Positions 8,904-18,443 of a stretch of DNA of 64,000 nt are shown here, in pieces. The DNA is taken from the NCBI RefSeq assembly GCF_018448785.1, contig NZ_JAHCLU010000013.1:62001-126000 (forward strand), read 5' to 3'. The notes under the pieces were generated by a model. The model was not told the origin of the DNA and ran no database searches. It saw only the letters and a list, made by a program, of their open reading frames with translations. Source of the stretch: Halomonas jincaotanensis. Its GTDB lineage: Bacteria > Pseudomonadota > Gammaproteobacteria > Pseudomonadales > Halomonadaceae. Numbering within the stretch: the stretch's first letter is position 1; each line of letters starts with the position of its first letter. The translations under genes and the position numbers were made by a program.

Positions 8904-9644
8904 ATGCTGAATCAGCTTCCCGATGGTTTTTCCGCCCTGGTCATTGGTGCATCAGGCGGTATTGGCCGAGCCGTGACTGATGCCGTACTGGCGAGCGAGC
9001 GGCCTGGCAGCGTCGTGGGTGTCAGCCGTCAGAAAACGTCACACCCCGATCCCCGCTTCGAGTCGCTGGTGCTTGACGTTGGTCAAACCGATGGGCTAGC
9101 AGCACTCGAAAGCCACCTCGAAGGTCGACCCTTGCATTTTGTATTCAACGCTATCGGTATACTCCACGACGTCGATTCCGGCATTGCCCCTGAAAAGAAA
9201 CTCGCCGACCTCGACGCCGAGGCCATGACAAGACTGTTCCACATCAACGCGATTACCCCTGCCTTGCTTCTCAAGGCACTAGAAGGCAACTTCAAGGGTC
9301 GGCATACAGCCCTTTTCGCCAGTCTTTCCGCGCGAGTCGGGTCCATCGGCGACAACCATCTCGGAGGCTGGTACGCCTATCGCGCCAGCAAGGCTGCTCA
9401 CAACATGCTGATGAAGACCGCCGCTGTGGAACTGCGCCGCCTCAATCCAGAGATGACGGTGGTCTGTTTGCACCCGGGCACCACCGATACTGCTCTATCA
9501 CTGCCCTTCCAGGAGCGGGTCCCGGAGGGAAAGCTGTTCACGCCTAGCTTCGTTGCTGAACGACTACTGGCAGTACTGGATAAACTCCCCAAGCAGGAGA
9601 GCGGCCTCTTTCTAGATTGGGCAGGGAAACCAGTGCCGTGGTGA
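8904..9644 (+). CDS. Short-chain dehydrogenase/reductase, C-factor/CsgA-like
   Basis: 246 residues. The cofactor motif is GASGGIG (15-21) and the catalytic pair is Tyr159 and Lys163 in YRASK, with serines near 140-142. The family reduces or oxidises small carbonyl/alcohol substrates with NAD(P). The segment FNAIGILHD instead of the usual NNAG, and the LHPGTTDTALS segment, resemble the C-factor group. It stands alone, divergent from gltX, so the substrate cannot be inferred. Confidence 0.85.
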   Translation: MLNQLPDGFSALVIGASGGIGRAVTDAVLASERPGSVVGVSRQKTSHPDPRFESLVLDVGQTDGLAALESHLEGRPLHFVFNAIGILHDVDSGIAPEKKLADLDAEAMTRLFHINAITPALLLKALEGNFKGRHTALFASLSARVGSIGDNHLGGWYAYRASKAAHNMLMKTAAVELRRLNPEMTVVCLHPGTTDTALSLPFQERVPEGKLFTPSFVAERLLAVLDKLPKQESGLFLDWAGKPVPW

Positions 9645-9788
9645 AGAAGACAAAAGTGTCCCCCAGAAAATCCAAAAGAAGGGGGGCCATGGGAGTGTCT
9701 CGAGAAACTACGTTTATGCGCGATATTGCACCGTTAGTGCTAATCGCTGATCATCATCAACCGCATTAATTATTGACAGGATGAAGCA

Positions 9789-10379
9789 ATGGATTCGTTA
9801 GGCCCTCGTATCAAGGCGCTACGATTAGAGGCTAAGCTCAACAAGGCGGCTCTGGCACGGAGGGTTGGCGTATCCGATGTCACTATCTCTTATTGGGAGT
9901 CAGGCGCCATCAAACAGATTGGTCACGAGCGTCTGGTTGCGCTGGCAAAGGCATTGGAATGCCCCCTGTCAAGTCTGATAGAAGGTAGTCAGAAGCACGT
10001 TGCGGCTCCGCTATACTTGCACCGGCGTCCGCCAGCCCCTTGGCAGGACCCGACCGCCAAACCGATCGAGCTGCCATTCGAACTCGTACCGGCGCAGCAA
10101 TGGGAGGGAAGCTGTTACCTGATGACTCCGGCGCCGGGAGAGAGCTTCGAATTTTTGCGAGAAGGCGATCTTGTCGCCATCGCCCCTACCGAGGAGTTTC
10201 GTCGCGCTGGCCTCTATCTGATAGAAATGGGCGGCAGCCACCTGGTTCGTCAGGTCAGCCAGAATAATAGCGGGGAACTCCAATTCGAAGGTGAGCATGA
10301 TGCTGAGGTCACCGCCTTTTCGCAGGATTGTCGCCTGCTGGGTAAGCTAGTAGCTCGCTGGCAAGCGCACCCATTATGA
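9789..10379 (+). CDS. XRE-family regulator with repressor-like C-terminal domain
   Basis: 196 residues. Residues 8-62 form a Cro/C1-type helix-turn-helix (LNKAALARRVGVSDVTISYWESG). The C-terminal half (about 95-190) has the beta-rich pattern of S24/LexA-like repressors (GDLVAIAPTEEFRRAGLYLIEMGGSHLVRQV). I cannot identify a clear Ser/Lys self-cleavage pair, so it may only be a sensory or dimerising domain. No phage genes are nearby, so it is a solitary chromosomal regulator of unknown target. An AGGA lies about ten bases before the ATG. Confidence 0.75.
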   Translation: MDSLGPRIKALRLEAKLNKAALARRVGVSDVTISYWESGAIKQIGHERLVALAKALECPLSSLIEGSQKHVAAPLYLHRRPPAPWQDPTAKPIELPFELVPAQQWEGSCYLMTPAPGESFEFLREGDLVAIAPTEEFRRAGLYLIEMGGSHLVRQVSQNNSGELQFEGEHDAEVTAFSQDCRLLGKLVARWQAHPL

Positions 10380-10386
10380 TCCGGGG

Positions 10387-10977
10387 TCACTCCTCCATCT
10401 CAACCACGTTCACCTGATCATGGGTTCGTCTCGGCTCGTCGCCCACCATGAAACGCTGCGCATGGCCTGCCACCTTGCCCAGACCATGTCGCGAGGTACG
10501 GACCAACGGCCCACTCAAATGCTGGCCCTGCTCGCCAATTTGTTCACGCACCGCCTTGGGTTGCACGGCAGACTCGGTTAGCTGCACGCTGATAAGATAA
10601 CCTCCATCGGCCAGGCCACTGCCCGGGCCAAAGGGTCCGGCAGAAAAACTCCCTTCGCCCATATCGGTGCGGGAGCGCCAGCGCACTCCGCTGCGTTCGC
10701 GTTCCACGATGACCTCGAGCTGGGCACCGGGGGGAAGATTGCTCTCGCCCTCCACCATCAGACGGCGATCCTCGAGAAGCAGTGCCGTGAAGTCGATCTC
10801 CACTGGGGTCTGCATTGGCTCTAGCGGGGGATTTTCAGGCACTGTCTCGCTGCGGCTGGATACTTGCGATGCCTCGTCCGACTCGAGTGTGCTGGTCTCG
10901 CCATCATCACCTCCGCTGCAGGCGGTAACCAGGGTGACCAGCAGCAGGATACCCACTCGTCGATACCAGGCGGTCAT
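10387..10977 (-). CDS. Predicted lipoprotein, function unknown
   Basis: 196 residues. The signal peptide is MTAWYRRVGILLLVTLVTAC with lipobox LVTAC; Cys20 would be lipidated. After an acidic, Ser-rich linker, a beta-rich domain follows containing VERERSGVRWRSRTDMGEG and a GPFGPGSGLADGGYLISVQL stretch. Gly at +2 and no Asp suggest outer-membrane sorting (inference). I do not recognise a family. It converges with the XRE gene, with only seven bases between their stops. Confidence 0.65.
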   Translation of the reverse strand: MTAWYRRVGILLLVTLVTACSGGDDGETSTLESDEASQVSSRSETVPENPPLEPMQTPVEIDFTALLLEDRRLMVEGESNLPPGAQLEVIVERERSGVRWRSRTDMGEGSFSAGPFGPGSGLADGGYLISVQLTESAVQPKAVREQIGEQGQHLSGPLVRTSRHGLGKVAGHAQRFMVGDEPRRTHDQVNVVEMEE

Positions 10978-11054
10978 ACGGACCCTCGCGTCGGATAGAT
11001 GAAGTGCTACAGCCTATCATCGCTCGCGGCACGGCGTCTTACGCTGGCCAAGGC

Positions 11055-11375
11055 TCAGCCTTCAGCACATTCTCGGCAGAGTGTTGTATAGGGCAAGGCA
11101 TCCAGACGTGCCGGCGCTATCGGCTCCTCGCACACCGCGCAGATATCGCCCTCACCCGCGTCGATACGCTCAAGCGCATGCAACACTTGGCGCAACTCGT
11201 CTTCCGCCTCTTTTTCCAGCGAATCGACCACATCGTCGTTCTGGGTTTCGACGGCCTGCTCCTCCATATCCTTGTCCAGAGGGCCATCCTTGCGTTGCTT
11301 ATGTGCCCGGTAACGATCGAGCCTTTCCATCAAGTCAAATCGCATGTTGTCCAGTAGCAACTTTCTTTCCTGCAT
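11055..11375 (-). CDS. DksA/TraR-family C4 zinc-finger protein
   Basis: 106 residues. An N-terminal helical, charged region is followed by a four-cysteine zinc finger (Cys79, Cys82, Cys100, Cys103 in CAVCEEPIAPARLDAL and CREC). The family binds RNA polymerase through the secondary channel; short members like this resemble TraR or YbiI rather than full DksA (about 150 residues). The ribosome site GAGGAGG is strong. Its targets are unknown. Confidence 0.82.
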   Translation of the reverse strand: MQERKLLLDNMRFDLMERLDRYRAHKQRKDGPLDKDMEEQAVETQNDDVVDSLEKEAEDELRQVLHALERIDAGEGDICAVCEEPIAPARLDALPYTTLCRECAEG

Positions 11376-11662
11376 GACACCTCCTCGTTTAACTCCTCAT
11401 ATTGTAGACAAGGCAGTCACAGTTGGCTTATTCCTGTTGGCTCATGAAAAACGTTTTTTTACCCATAAAAGTCCATGCTCCCTAACCATGAAGGCGTAGC
11501 TTATCAGTCGGGCTTTTGAATCGTCCCCATGGCTAGCACTCATGCGTGGCGCCAGTCAGCTACGAATCAGCCGTGCCAGGCCGCTGCGTGAATCCACCTC
11601 AGTGGCGATGGGCAGCGATAGCCTCCGGCTGCTAGAATGCTGGCCTTTCGCATAACCCTGTG

Positions 11663-12670
11663 ATGCCCATGCTTGAGCTCGACCGCACCTTTTCCGTGGC
11701 GCCGATGATGGACTGGACGACACGCGACTACCGCGTATTCGCCAGGACCCTGACCCGTCGTGCGTTGCTGTACACCGAAATGGTCACGACAGGAGCCATC
11801 CTGCATGGACGCCCTCGCGAGCGTTTTCTGGGGTATAGCGATGAGGAGCACCCCTTGGCATTGCAGCTCGGCGGCAGTGACGCTGGCGAGCTTGCCGAGT
11901 GCGCCGCCATCGCCGAAGAGTGGGGCTACGACGAGATCAACCTCAACGTGGGCTGCCCTAGTGACCGTGTGCAGAACAATCTGATCGGCGCCTGTCTGAT
12001 GGCTCATCCTGGCAAGGTTGCCGCCGCAGTTAGCGCCATGCGTGAGGCGGTCTCGATTCCGGTGACCGTAAAATGTCGCATCGGTATCGACGACCAGGAC
12101 GAAGACAGGGATCTGGAACGCTTCATCGCCACAGTGGCGGATGCCGGCTGCCAGGTCTTTATCCTGCATGCCCGCAAGGCCTGGCTCGAAGGATTGTCAC
12201 CCAAGCAGAATCGTGACGTACCCCCGCTCAATCGCGAACGCGTTCATCGCTTGAAAGCGAGCCGACCCGAGCTGCACATCGGCATCAACGGCGGCATCAG
12301 CTCCTTGGGAGCATGCCGCGAACAGCTCGATCACGTTGACAGCGTGATGATCGGCCGAGAGGCTTACCAGAACCCATGGCTACTGGCCGGGGTGGATGAG
12401 GCATTCTTCGGCATACCCGGGCCGGCAAGCAATCGACACGCCGCAGCTGCCGCTTTTCGCCCCTACATCGCGCGCCGCCTCGAGCAAGGGGCCAAGCTCA
12501 ACCACGTCACGCGTCACCTGATGGGCCTGTTTCAGGGCCAGCCGGGCGGGCGCCGCTTTCGCCGGCACCTCTCGGAGAATGCCCATCTCAACGGAGCCGG
12601 TCTCGCGGTTTTCGATGATGCCCTGGCATTGGTCCCGCAGCATGAGCACGAACCCGAGCCGGTCGGCTAA
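11663..12670 (+). CDS. dusA: tRNA-dihydrouridine(20/20a) synthase
   Basis: About 335 residues, the DusA length. It is an FMN enzyme reducing uridines in the tRNA D-loop. The start segment SVAPMMDWTTRDYR and the TEMVTTGAILHG, NLNVGCPSDRVQ (catalytic Cys near 98), HARKAWLEGLSPKQNR and INGGISSL segments are diagnostic of DusA rather than DusB/C. A GTG at 11660 directly precedes the ATG, and another ATG at 11669 is possible. The C-terminal Arg-rich helical domain is present (HVTRHLMGLFQGQPGGRRFR). Confidence 0.95.
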   Translation: MPMLELDRTFSVAPMMDWTTRDYRVFARTLTRRALLYTEMVTTGAILHGRPRERFLGYSDEEHPLALQLGGSDAGELAECAAIAEEWGYDEINLNVGCPSDRVQNNLIGACLMAHPGKVAAAVSAMREAVSIPVTVKCRIGIDDQDEDRDLERFIATVADAGCQVFILHARKAWLEGLSPKQNRDVPPLNRERVHRLKASRPELHIGINGGISSLGACREQLDHVDSVMIGREAYQNPWLLAGVDEAFFGIPGPASNRHAAAAAFRPYIARRLEQGAKLNHVTRHLMGLFQGQPGGRRFRRHLSENAHLNGAGLAVFDDALALVPQHEHEPEPVG

Positions 12671-12683
12671 GTCGGATTCGTCA

Positions 12684-13715
12684 TCAGTAGAGCGAACCAG
12701 ACGGTGGCTCAAGGCTCGACTGGAAGCTCTCCACCGCATTCTCCGCCTCCTCGATGGCATCGAAGCGAGCGATGTGAAACAACGCTTCCCCTTCGTTGGC
12801 CAATGGCAATCGGCTCATGCCAATGACGATACCATCGGCCATGGATCTGACTTCCCCCTCGGCATTGCCGAACGGATCGGCCACACGGCCCAGCAGCTCA
12901 TGCTTGGCGACACGAGCCCCAAGGCGCACCTGAGGCCGCATGATGCCGTCGATAGGGGCACGAGCCCAGCTTGAGCCATTGGCGATCTCCGCCGGCGACG
13001 GGGGGCGGCGACGCTGCTCCCCCGAAAGCATGCCAAGCCGGCGCATCACCCGCAGGACACCGCGCACGCCCGGCGTAATCGCCCACTCATCGAAGCGCAA
13101 TGCCTCGCCGGCCTCGTAAGTGAGGACGGGAATGCCACGGTTCTGTGCGTAGTGGCGTAAGCTGCCCTCACGAAGCTCGGCATTGAGAATCACCGGCGCG
13201 CCAAAGGCGTTGGCCATGCGCTCGGTTTCGCCACCAGGGCTCAGCTGGGCGCGTATCTGCGGCAGGTTGGTGCGGTGTATCGCCCCCGTATGCAGGTCGA
13301 TGATATGACTGGCCTGATCGACGATCTGCTCGCGAAACAACGCCGCCACACGACCACCCAGGGACCCCGACTCGCTGCCGGGAAAGCAGCGATTGAGATC
13401 GCGTCTGTCGGGCAGATAACGACTGTGCTGTACGAAGCCGAATACATTGACGATCGGTGAGGCGATAAGCGTGCCGCGCAGACCCTGCAATTGGCGTGAG
13501 CGAAGCAGACGACGCACGATCTCGACACTATTGATTTCATCACCATGGATGCCCCCGCAAACCAGCAGCAGCGGCCCGGCCTGACGACCGTGAACCACCT
13601 CAACGGGTATATGGAGCGGTGCATGCGTATAAAGGCGTGCGACGGGTACATCGATCTGGATGCGGCTACCGGGCGCCACTCGGACACCGGCGAGTTCAAA
13701 CGAGGATCGAGCCAT
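12684..13715 (-). CDS. Succinylglutamate desuccinylase/aspartoacylase-family zinc deacylase
   Basis: 343 residues of the M14-like AstE/AspA superfamily. Zinc ligands His57 and Glu60 are in GGIHGDEINS and His142 is in IIDLHTG; the substrate motif DLNR is at 106-109 followed by CFPG. The C-terminal extension (from about 255) is a beta-rich module with GIMRPQVRLGARVAKHELLG. Several members of this group act on ectoine-derived or N-acyl amino acids, but no ectoine genes lie here, so the substrate is open. It is not AstE itself, as no arginine-succinyltransferase genes are nearby. Confidence 0.85.
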   Translation of the reverse strand: MARSSFELAGVRVAPGSRIQIDVPVARLYTHAPLHIPVEVVHGRQAGPLLLVCGGIHGDEINSVEIVRRLLRSRQLQGLRGTLIASPIVNVFGFVQHSRYLPDRRDLNRCFPGSESGSLGGRVAALFREQIVDQASHIIDLHTGAIHRTNLPQIRAQLSPGGETERMANAFGAPVILNAELREGSLRHYAQNRGIPVLTYEAGEALRFDEWAITPGVRGVLRVMRRLGMLSGEQRRRPPSPAEIANGSSWARAPIDGIMRPQVRLGARVAKHELLGRVADPFGNAEGEVRSMADGIVIGMSRLPLANEGEALFHIARFDAIEEAENAVESFQSSLEPPSGSLY

Positions 13716-13796
13716 GCAGGAGCTTCCTGTAACAAAACGGCGTTTTCAATTCGTTTTTATACGCGTAATACCCCTGTATGACGACCCTAACAACCA

Positions 13797-13812
13797 TACA
13801 TTCATGAATGTA
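13797..13812. promoter_or_regulatory. Palindromic operator before the tetR gene
   Basis: TACATTCATGAATGTA is a perfect 16-bp palindrome 58 bases before the regulator ATG. Its half-site TACATTCA recurs in the efflux adaptor promoter at 19773-19800, pointing to autoregulation by the TetR protein encoded next to it. Confidence 0.7.
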
Positions 13813-13870
13813 AATTGCCGACTGTTAAGGTAGAATTGCCTAAACCCCCCTATCTGGAGGCTGTGCCTGG

Positions 13871-14494
13871 ATGGCCAGACGCACCAAGGCCGAAGCCGCT
13901 GCGACCCGTGAAGCCTTGCTCGATGCAGCCGAAGACGTCTTCTTCGACAAGGGCGTGGCACGAACCTCGCTGGAACAGATCGCCCGCCACGCCGGTATGA
14001 CGCGTGGTGCGATTTATTGGCATTTTCGTAACAAGGCGGATCTTTTTCACGCGCTGCTCGAGCGAGTTCGCATGCCCTTCCAGGAGCTCATCGATGAGAT
14101 AGAGGACCCAGTAGTGCTGGACTCTCCCCTGGACGCCATCCGCCTGGCCTGCCTGCACGGTTTCACTCGGCTGGAACAGCCTCGTTACCGGCGTGTCCAC
14201 TCGATCCTCATTCATCGTTGCGAGTTCTTCAGCGATATCGACCCCATCGCCATGCAGAACGAGCTGACGCAAGAGTGTCGTGAATCGCTGTTCGAGCGCT
14301 TTTCCAAGGCACACGAGATGGGTTTGATGCAAACGAGCATATCGCCGGCTATTGCCACTGAACTGCTCCAGGCAACGCTCGGAGGACTTTTCCACGACTG
14401 GCTGCGTAACCCCGACCAGTTCTCGATTCGAGAGCGCGGTGAAATGCTGATCAATAGCCTGCTGCTGCTGATGCGCCACCAGGAATCAATGTGA
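13871..14494 (+). CDS. TetR/AcrR-family repressor of the RND efflux system
   Basis: 207 residues. The N-terminal helix-turn-helix (residues 10-56) reads LLDAAEDVFFDKGVARTSLEQIARHAGMTRGAIYWHFRNKADLF, closely patterned on AcrR/TtgR. The C-terminal ligand domain is helical. GGAGG lies ten bases before the ATG. It is separated from the efflux genes by one unrelated membrane-protein gene, but shared operator sequences (13797-13812 and 19773-19800) link it to them. Ligands would be drugs or solvents, as in the family (inference). Confidence 0.88.
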   Translation: MARRTKAEAAATREALLDAAEDVFFDKGVARTSLEQIARHAGMTRGAIYWHFRNKADLFHALLERVRMPFQELIDEIEDPVVLDSPLDAIRLACLHGFTRLEQPRYRRVHSILIHRCEFFSDIDPIAMQNELTQECRESLFERFSKAHEMGLMQTSISPAIATELLQATLGGLFHDWLRNPDQFSIRERGEMLINSLLLLMRHQESM

Positions 14495-15184
14495 CGCCGC
14501 CGGCCCACCATTGAGCGAATGGGGCCCCTGATGCTTCTGGACCAGGCGAAGTCGACTGAGCCGTGTGCGGGCATCCAGATAATCCGCCTCCGCCACGCTT
14601 CGATAGGCGCGCTCTCCCGGTAGATACTTGACCAGCACACGCCGCTCCCCCTCAACCGGCATCGCGCCTTGCTTGCCGTGCAGGCGGACCTCGCAGCCCA
14701 CATCGTCGGCCAGTACTGCCGAGGCAAACCCTTGAGAATCCGCCTCACAGGTAACGACCACCCTTTCACCCAGCAGGCAACGCCGAGACAACTGCGGGCG
14801 TCGATGAAAGCGACCGTGCAAGCTGTGGCAGAGTGCTGCAGACAAGGGTGAGGCCAGCGCAAACGCGCCCCATAGCACCACGATGCCCACGGGTATCCGA
14901 AACAACCCAAGCGGTAACCAGCGGAGTATCAGCAACTCCAAGGCGAGGGTAATGCTCCCCGCCACCAGAAACAGCACCGTCAGCGCAAAAGATGCTGGCA
15001 CCCCGGCAAATCCCAGCGTCACCAGAGTGCTTGCCATGTGGTCATGCTTGAGACTGTCATGCTCGAAGAGCTCCACCGAGGCCAGATGCAAGGCCACCAG
15101 CAACCAGTAGACCAGCGCCAAGGCGAGCAGCGCGGTAAACACGACGAGCGGGAAACTCAGGGAAATCTGACGGATAATGTCCAT
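14486..15184 (-). CDS. Membrane protein of unknown function, YqiJ-like
   Basis: 232 residues. Three or four hydrophobic helices fall in the first 120 residues (about 12-35, 52-80, 83-115). A soluble C-terminal beta-rich domain contains LLGERVVVTCEADSQGFASAVLADDVGCEVRLHG, resembling the OB-fold/NfeD-like part of YqiJ-type proteins that usually accompany flotillins. No flotillin gene is adjacent. Its 3' end overlaps the tetR 3' end by nine bases, tail to tail. The assignment is tentative. Confidence 0.6.
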   Translation of the reverse strand: MDIIRQISLSFPLVVFTALLALALVYWLLVALHLASVELFEHDSLKHDHMASTLVTLGFAGVPASFALTVLFLVAGSITLALELLILRWLPLGLFRIPVGIVVLWGAFALASPLSAALCHSLHGRFHRRPQLSRRCLLGERVVVTCEADSQGFASAVLADDVGCEVRLHGKQGAMPVEGERRVLVKYLPGERAYRSVAEADYLDARTRLSRLRLVQKHQGPHSLNGGPAASH

Positions 15185-15275
15185 GGCGGGCTCCTCCTGT
15201 CGGCTAGGGCCCTAAGGACAAGGGCCGACAATTGGTTTATTTCATTCAGCCTAGACCACCCGGCGTTGCAGAGCA

Positions 15276-18200
15276 TTATCCCGGTGTACGGGCCTTTTCA
15301 TGGCGTCCCATCTTGCGCCACAACCAATCGGAAACGTGCGCGATCATGGCATAGAAGGTCGGGATGAACAGACTGCCCAGCACTGCCACCGATGCCATGC
15401 CAACCGCCACCGTAGTGCCGATATGGTGACTGCTAGTGGCGCTCGCCCCGGTAGCCAGAGCCAAGGGTAGAGTACCGAAGATGAACGCCAGCGAGGTCAT
15501 GACGATGGGCCGGAAGCGCAGCTCCGCGGCGGTAATGGCCGCCTCGCGGATCGACTTGCCCTGCTCCTTGCGCTGCAGCTCGGCGAATTCGACGATCAGG
15601 ATGGCGTTCTTGGCCGCCAGCCCCACCACCACGAGCATGCCAATCTGCACGTAGACGCTGGTATCCAGGCCGCGCATGACGATGCCGCTGATGCCACCCA
15701 GAAAAGCGAAGGGGGTGGCAGTAAGCACCGCCAAGGGCAATGACCAGCTCTCGTACTGCGCCGCCAGGATAAGAAAGACCATGATCAACCCGAAGACGAT
15801 GGCCAGGGTCGCCGTGCTGCCCATCTGGCTCTCCTGATAGGCAGTGCCGGTCCAGCCCATTCCCCAGCCGTCTCCCAGGGTGTCCTGGACAACGCTATCC
15901 ATGGCCTCGATGGCCTGGCCGGAACTGTAGCCTGGCGCCGGATTGCCCTGGAACTGAGCCCCCAGATAGACACCGAAACGCGAGACGACCGAGGGCTTGG
16001 CCTGGCGCTCGAGCTCGACGAATTCGGAGAGCGGAATGCGTCCCCCATCGCCACCGCGCACATGGATATTGCGCAAGTCATCCGGTGTCTTGCGATACTC
16101 GTCCTCATTCTGCAGGTAGACCTGGAAATTACGGTTCTGGTAGCTGAAGTAATTGACGAAACCCGCGCCCAGGGTGTTCGACAGGGTGCCGTTCAATGCT
16201 TCCAGGGAAACGCCATAGCTCAAGGCCTTCTGCTGATCGATCTCGGCCCGATAGCCCGGTACATTGACATTGAACGTGGTAAATACCCCGGCCAGGGCCG
16301 GATGCTCACCTGCCGCCTGCATGATTTGCAGCGAGGCCTCATAGAGCTCCTGTGACGATGCCCCCTCGAACGACTGTAGATAGCCGGTAAAGCCACCAGT
16401 TGTTGAGAGCCCGATGATGGGTGGCACATTAAAGGCCATCGCTGACCCCCCCTCAATCTCGGCGCCCAACTGCGAGATGCGCCCCACCAGTTCGTCGGCG
16501 GTCAGGTCGCGCTCCGCCCAGGTCTCCATATTGACGAACATGATGCCCCGTGCGGTGTTGACCGCACTCGAGAGGATGTCGTACCCGGCGATGGCCGATG
16601 AATAGCGCACCCCGTCGATATCTTCCACGGCATCGCTGAGCTTGCTCATGTACTTGCTGGTTCGGTCCAGCGAGGCGGCGTCCGGCAACGATACGCTCAC
16701 CAGCACGATGCCCTGATCGGTCGAGGGAACCAGGGTCGAGGGGGTGGACTGGTAAAGCCACCACGACCCCGCCCCCACCATTACGGTCAGCAATAGTGCC
16801 AACGCCCAGAACCGCACCAGCAGCTTCACGACCCACATGTAAGCGGCCGTGATCCCGCCAAAGAGTCGGTCGAACAGGCGCAGCGGTGTATTGATCGCCC
16901 GCCGAAATTTCGTTTCACTGCCGCTTGCCGGTTTGTGCTTGATGAAAATTGCCGACAGCGCCGGCGTGAAGGTCAGGGCCATCAGCGCCGAGAAGGCCAC
17001 AGAGATCGCCACAGTCAAGGCGAACTGCTGATAGATCTGACCGGTAAAGCCCCCAAGGAAGGCGACGGGCACGAATACTGCAGCCATGATCAGCGACGTG
17101 GCGATGACCGGCCCGCCGACCTCCTTCATGGCGCGAATCGTCGCCTGGAGTACCGTGATCTCCTCGTCCTCGCTGAGGACGCGTTCGACGTTTTCCACCA
17201 CCAGAATGGCGTCGTCCACCACGATGCCGATCGACAGCACCAGCGCAAACAGCGTCAACAGGTTGATCGAGAAACCGAACACGAAGAACCCGGCGAAGGT
17301 CGCCAGTACTGACACGGGCACCACCGACATGGCGATGACCGTGAAGCGCCAGTTCTGCAGGAAGATGAACAGGATGACGCCAACGATCAGGAAGGCCTCG
17401 ATGAATACCTTGACCACGGTCTCCACCGAGGCATTGATGAATAGCGTGGTGTCGTAAGGCACGACGTATTCAAGCCCCGGCGGAAAGCGACCTTCCAGAT
17501 CATCCATCGTGGCCTCGACCGCCGCCGCGGTCTCGAGGGCATTGGCCCCGGGCTGCTGGTTGATGATGATCGGCGTCATCGTGGCGCCGTTCAAACGCGC
17601 TTCGACCCCGTAATAGGATGCCCCCAGCTCGATACGCGCCACGTCACTAAGCCTTAGCGACGAGCCGTCGGGATTGGTACGCAGGTAGATGTCACGGAAG
17701 TCGTCGACATCGTTGAGCCGCCCCCCCGCGGTGATGGTATAGGTATAGCTGCGCGGCTCACTCTGCGGCGTTGCCGCCAGGCTGCCCGCCGGTACCTCGG
17801 TGTTCTGTTGGCGTATGGCGCTGGCGACCTCGGCGGGCGTCAGGTCGAACTCGGACAGCTTGCCGGGATCCATCCAGATACGCATGGCGAATTCGCCACC
17901 ACCCAGCACCTCGGCGTTACCCACCCCAGGTACCTGACGCAATTCATCGAGGATATTGAGGGTGGCATAGTTTTGCATGAAGACGTTGTTATAGTCACCA
18001 TCCGGTGCGATCAACGCCACCAGCATCAGGATGGAACTCGAACTCAACTCCACCGTGACGCCCTGGTCCTGGACCTCCTGTGGCAGCTGTGACAGTGCCC
18101 CCTGCACGCGATTATTGACATTGATGGTGTTGATATCACCATTGGTGCCGATGCCGAAGGCCACGCTAAGGCTGACGCTGCCATTATCGGCACTGGTCGA

Positions 18201-18443
18201 GGTCATGTAGAGCATGTCCTCGACGCCATTGATCGACTCGGCCAGGGGGGCGGCGACGGCCTGAGCGACCGTCTCGGCATCGGCACCCGGATACTGGGCA
18301 CTCACCGATACCGTGGGCGGTACCACGCTGGGATACTGCTCGATCGGCAGCACGCGCATGCTCATCACACCGACCAGCGTCAGGATGATGGCCAGTACCG
18401 TGGCGAATATCGGCCGCTTGATGAAGAAGTTGGAAAAGTTCAT
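15276..18443 (-). CDS. RND multidrug efflux permease (HAE1 family, AcrB/MexB-like)
   Basis: 1055 residues, the standard length. It is the proton-driven inner-membrane trimer that exports hydrophobic drugs through adaptor and channel. The N-terminus MNFSNFFIKRPIFATVLAI is typical. The proton-relay motif GIVVDDAILVVENV with two Asp falls near 405-415, and IGMLVVVGLAAKNAILIVEFA near 930-950. Twelve membrane helices and two large periplasmic loops are evident. The ATG overlaps the adaptor stop by four bases. Confidence 0.96.
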   Translation of the reverse strand: MNFSNFFIKRPIFATVLAIILTLVGVMSMRVLPIEQYPSVVPPTVSVSAQYPGADAETVAQAVAAPLAESINGVEDMLYMTSTSADNGSVSLSVAFGIGTNGDINTINVNNRVQGALSQLPQEVQDQGVTVELSSSSILMLVALIAPDGDYNNVFMQNYATLNILDELRQVPGVGNAEVLGGGEFAMRIWMDPGKLSEFDLTPAEVASAIRQQNTEVPAGSLAATPQSEPRSYTYTITAGGRLNDVDDFRDIYLRTNPDGSSLRLSDVARIELGASYYGVEARLNGATMTPIIINQQPGANALETAAAVEATMDDLEGRFPPGLEYVVPYDTTLFINASVETVVKVFIEAFLIVGVILFIFLQNWRFTVIAMSVVPVSVLATFAGFFVFGFSINLLTLFALVLSIGIVVDDAILVVENVERVLSEDEEITVLQATIRAMKEVGGPVIATSLIMAAVFVPVAFLGGFTGQIYQQFALTVAISVAFSALMALTFTPALSAIFIKHKPASGSETKFRRAINTPLRLFDRLFGGITAAYMWVVKLLVRFWALALLLTVMVGAGSWWLYQSTPSTLVPSTDQGIVLVSVSLPDAASLDRTSKYMSKLSDAVEDIDGVRYSSAIAGYDILSSAVNTARGIMFVNMETWAERDLTADELVGRISQLGAEIEGGSAMAFNVPPIIGLSTTGGFTGYLQSFEGASSQELYEASLQIMQAAGEHPALAGVFTTFNVNVPGYRAEIDQQKALSYGVSLEALNGTLSNTLGAGFVNYFSYQNRNFQVYLQNEDEYRKTPDDLRNIHVRGGDGGRIPLSEFVELERQAKPSVVSRFGVYLGAQFQGNPAPGYSSGQAIEAMDSVVQDTLGDGWGMGWTGTAYQESQMGSTATLAIVFGLIMVFLILAAQYESWSLPLAVLTATPFAFLGGISGIVMRGLDTSVYVQIGMLVVVGLAAKNAILIVEFAELQRKEQGKSIREAAITAAELRFRPIVMTSLAFIFGTLPLALATGASATSSHHIGTTVAVGMASVAVLGSLFIPTFYAMIAHVSDWLWRKMGRHEKARTPG

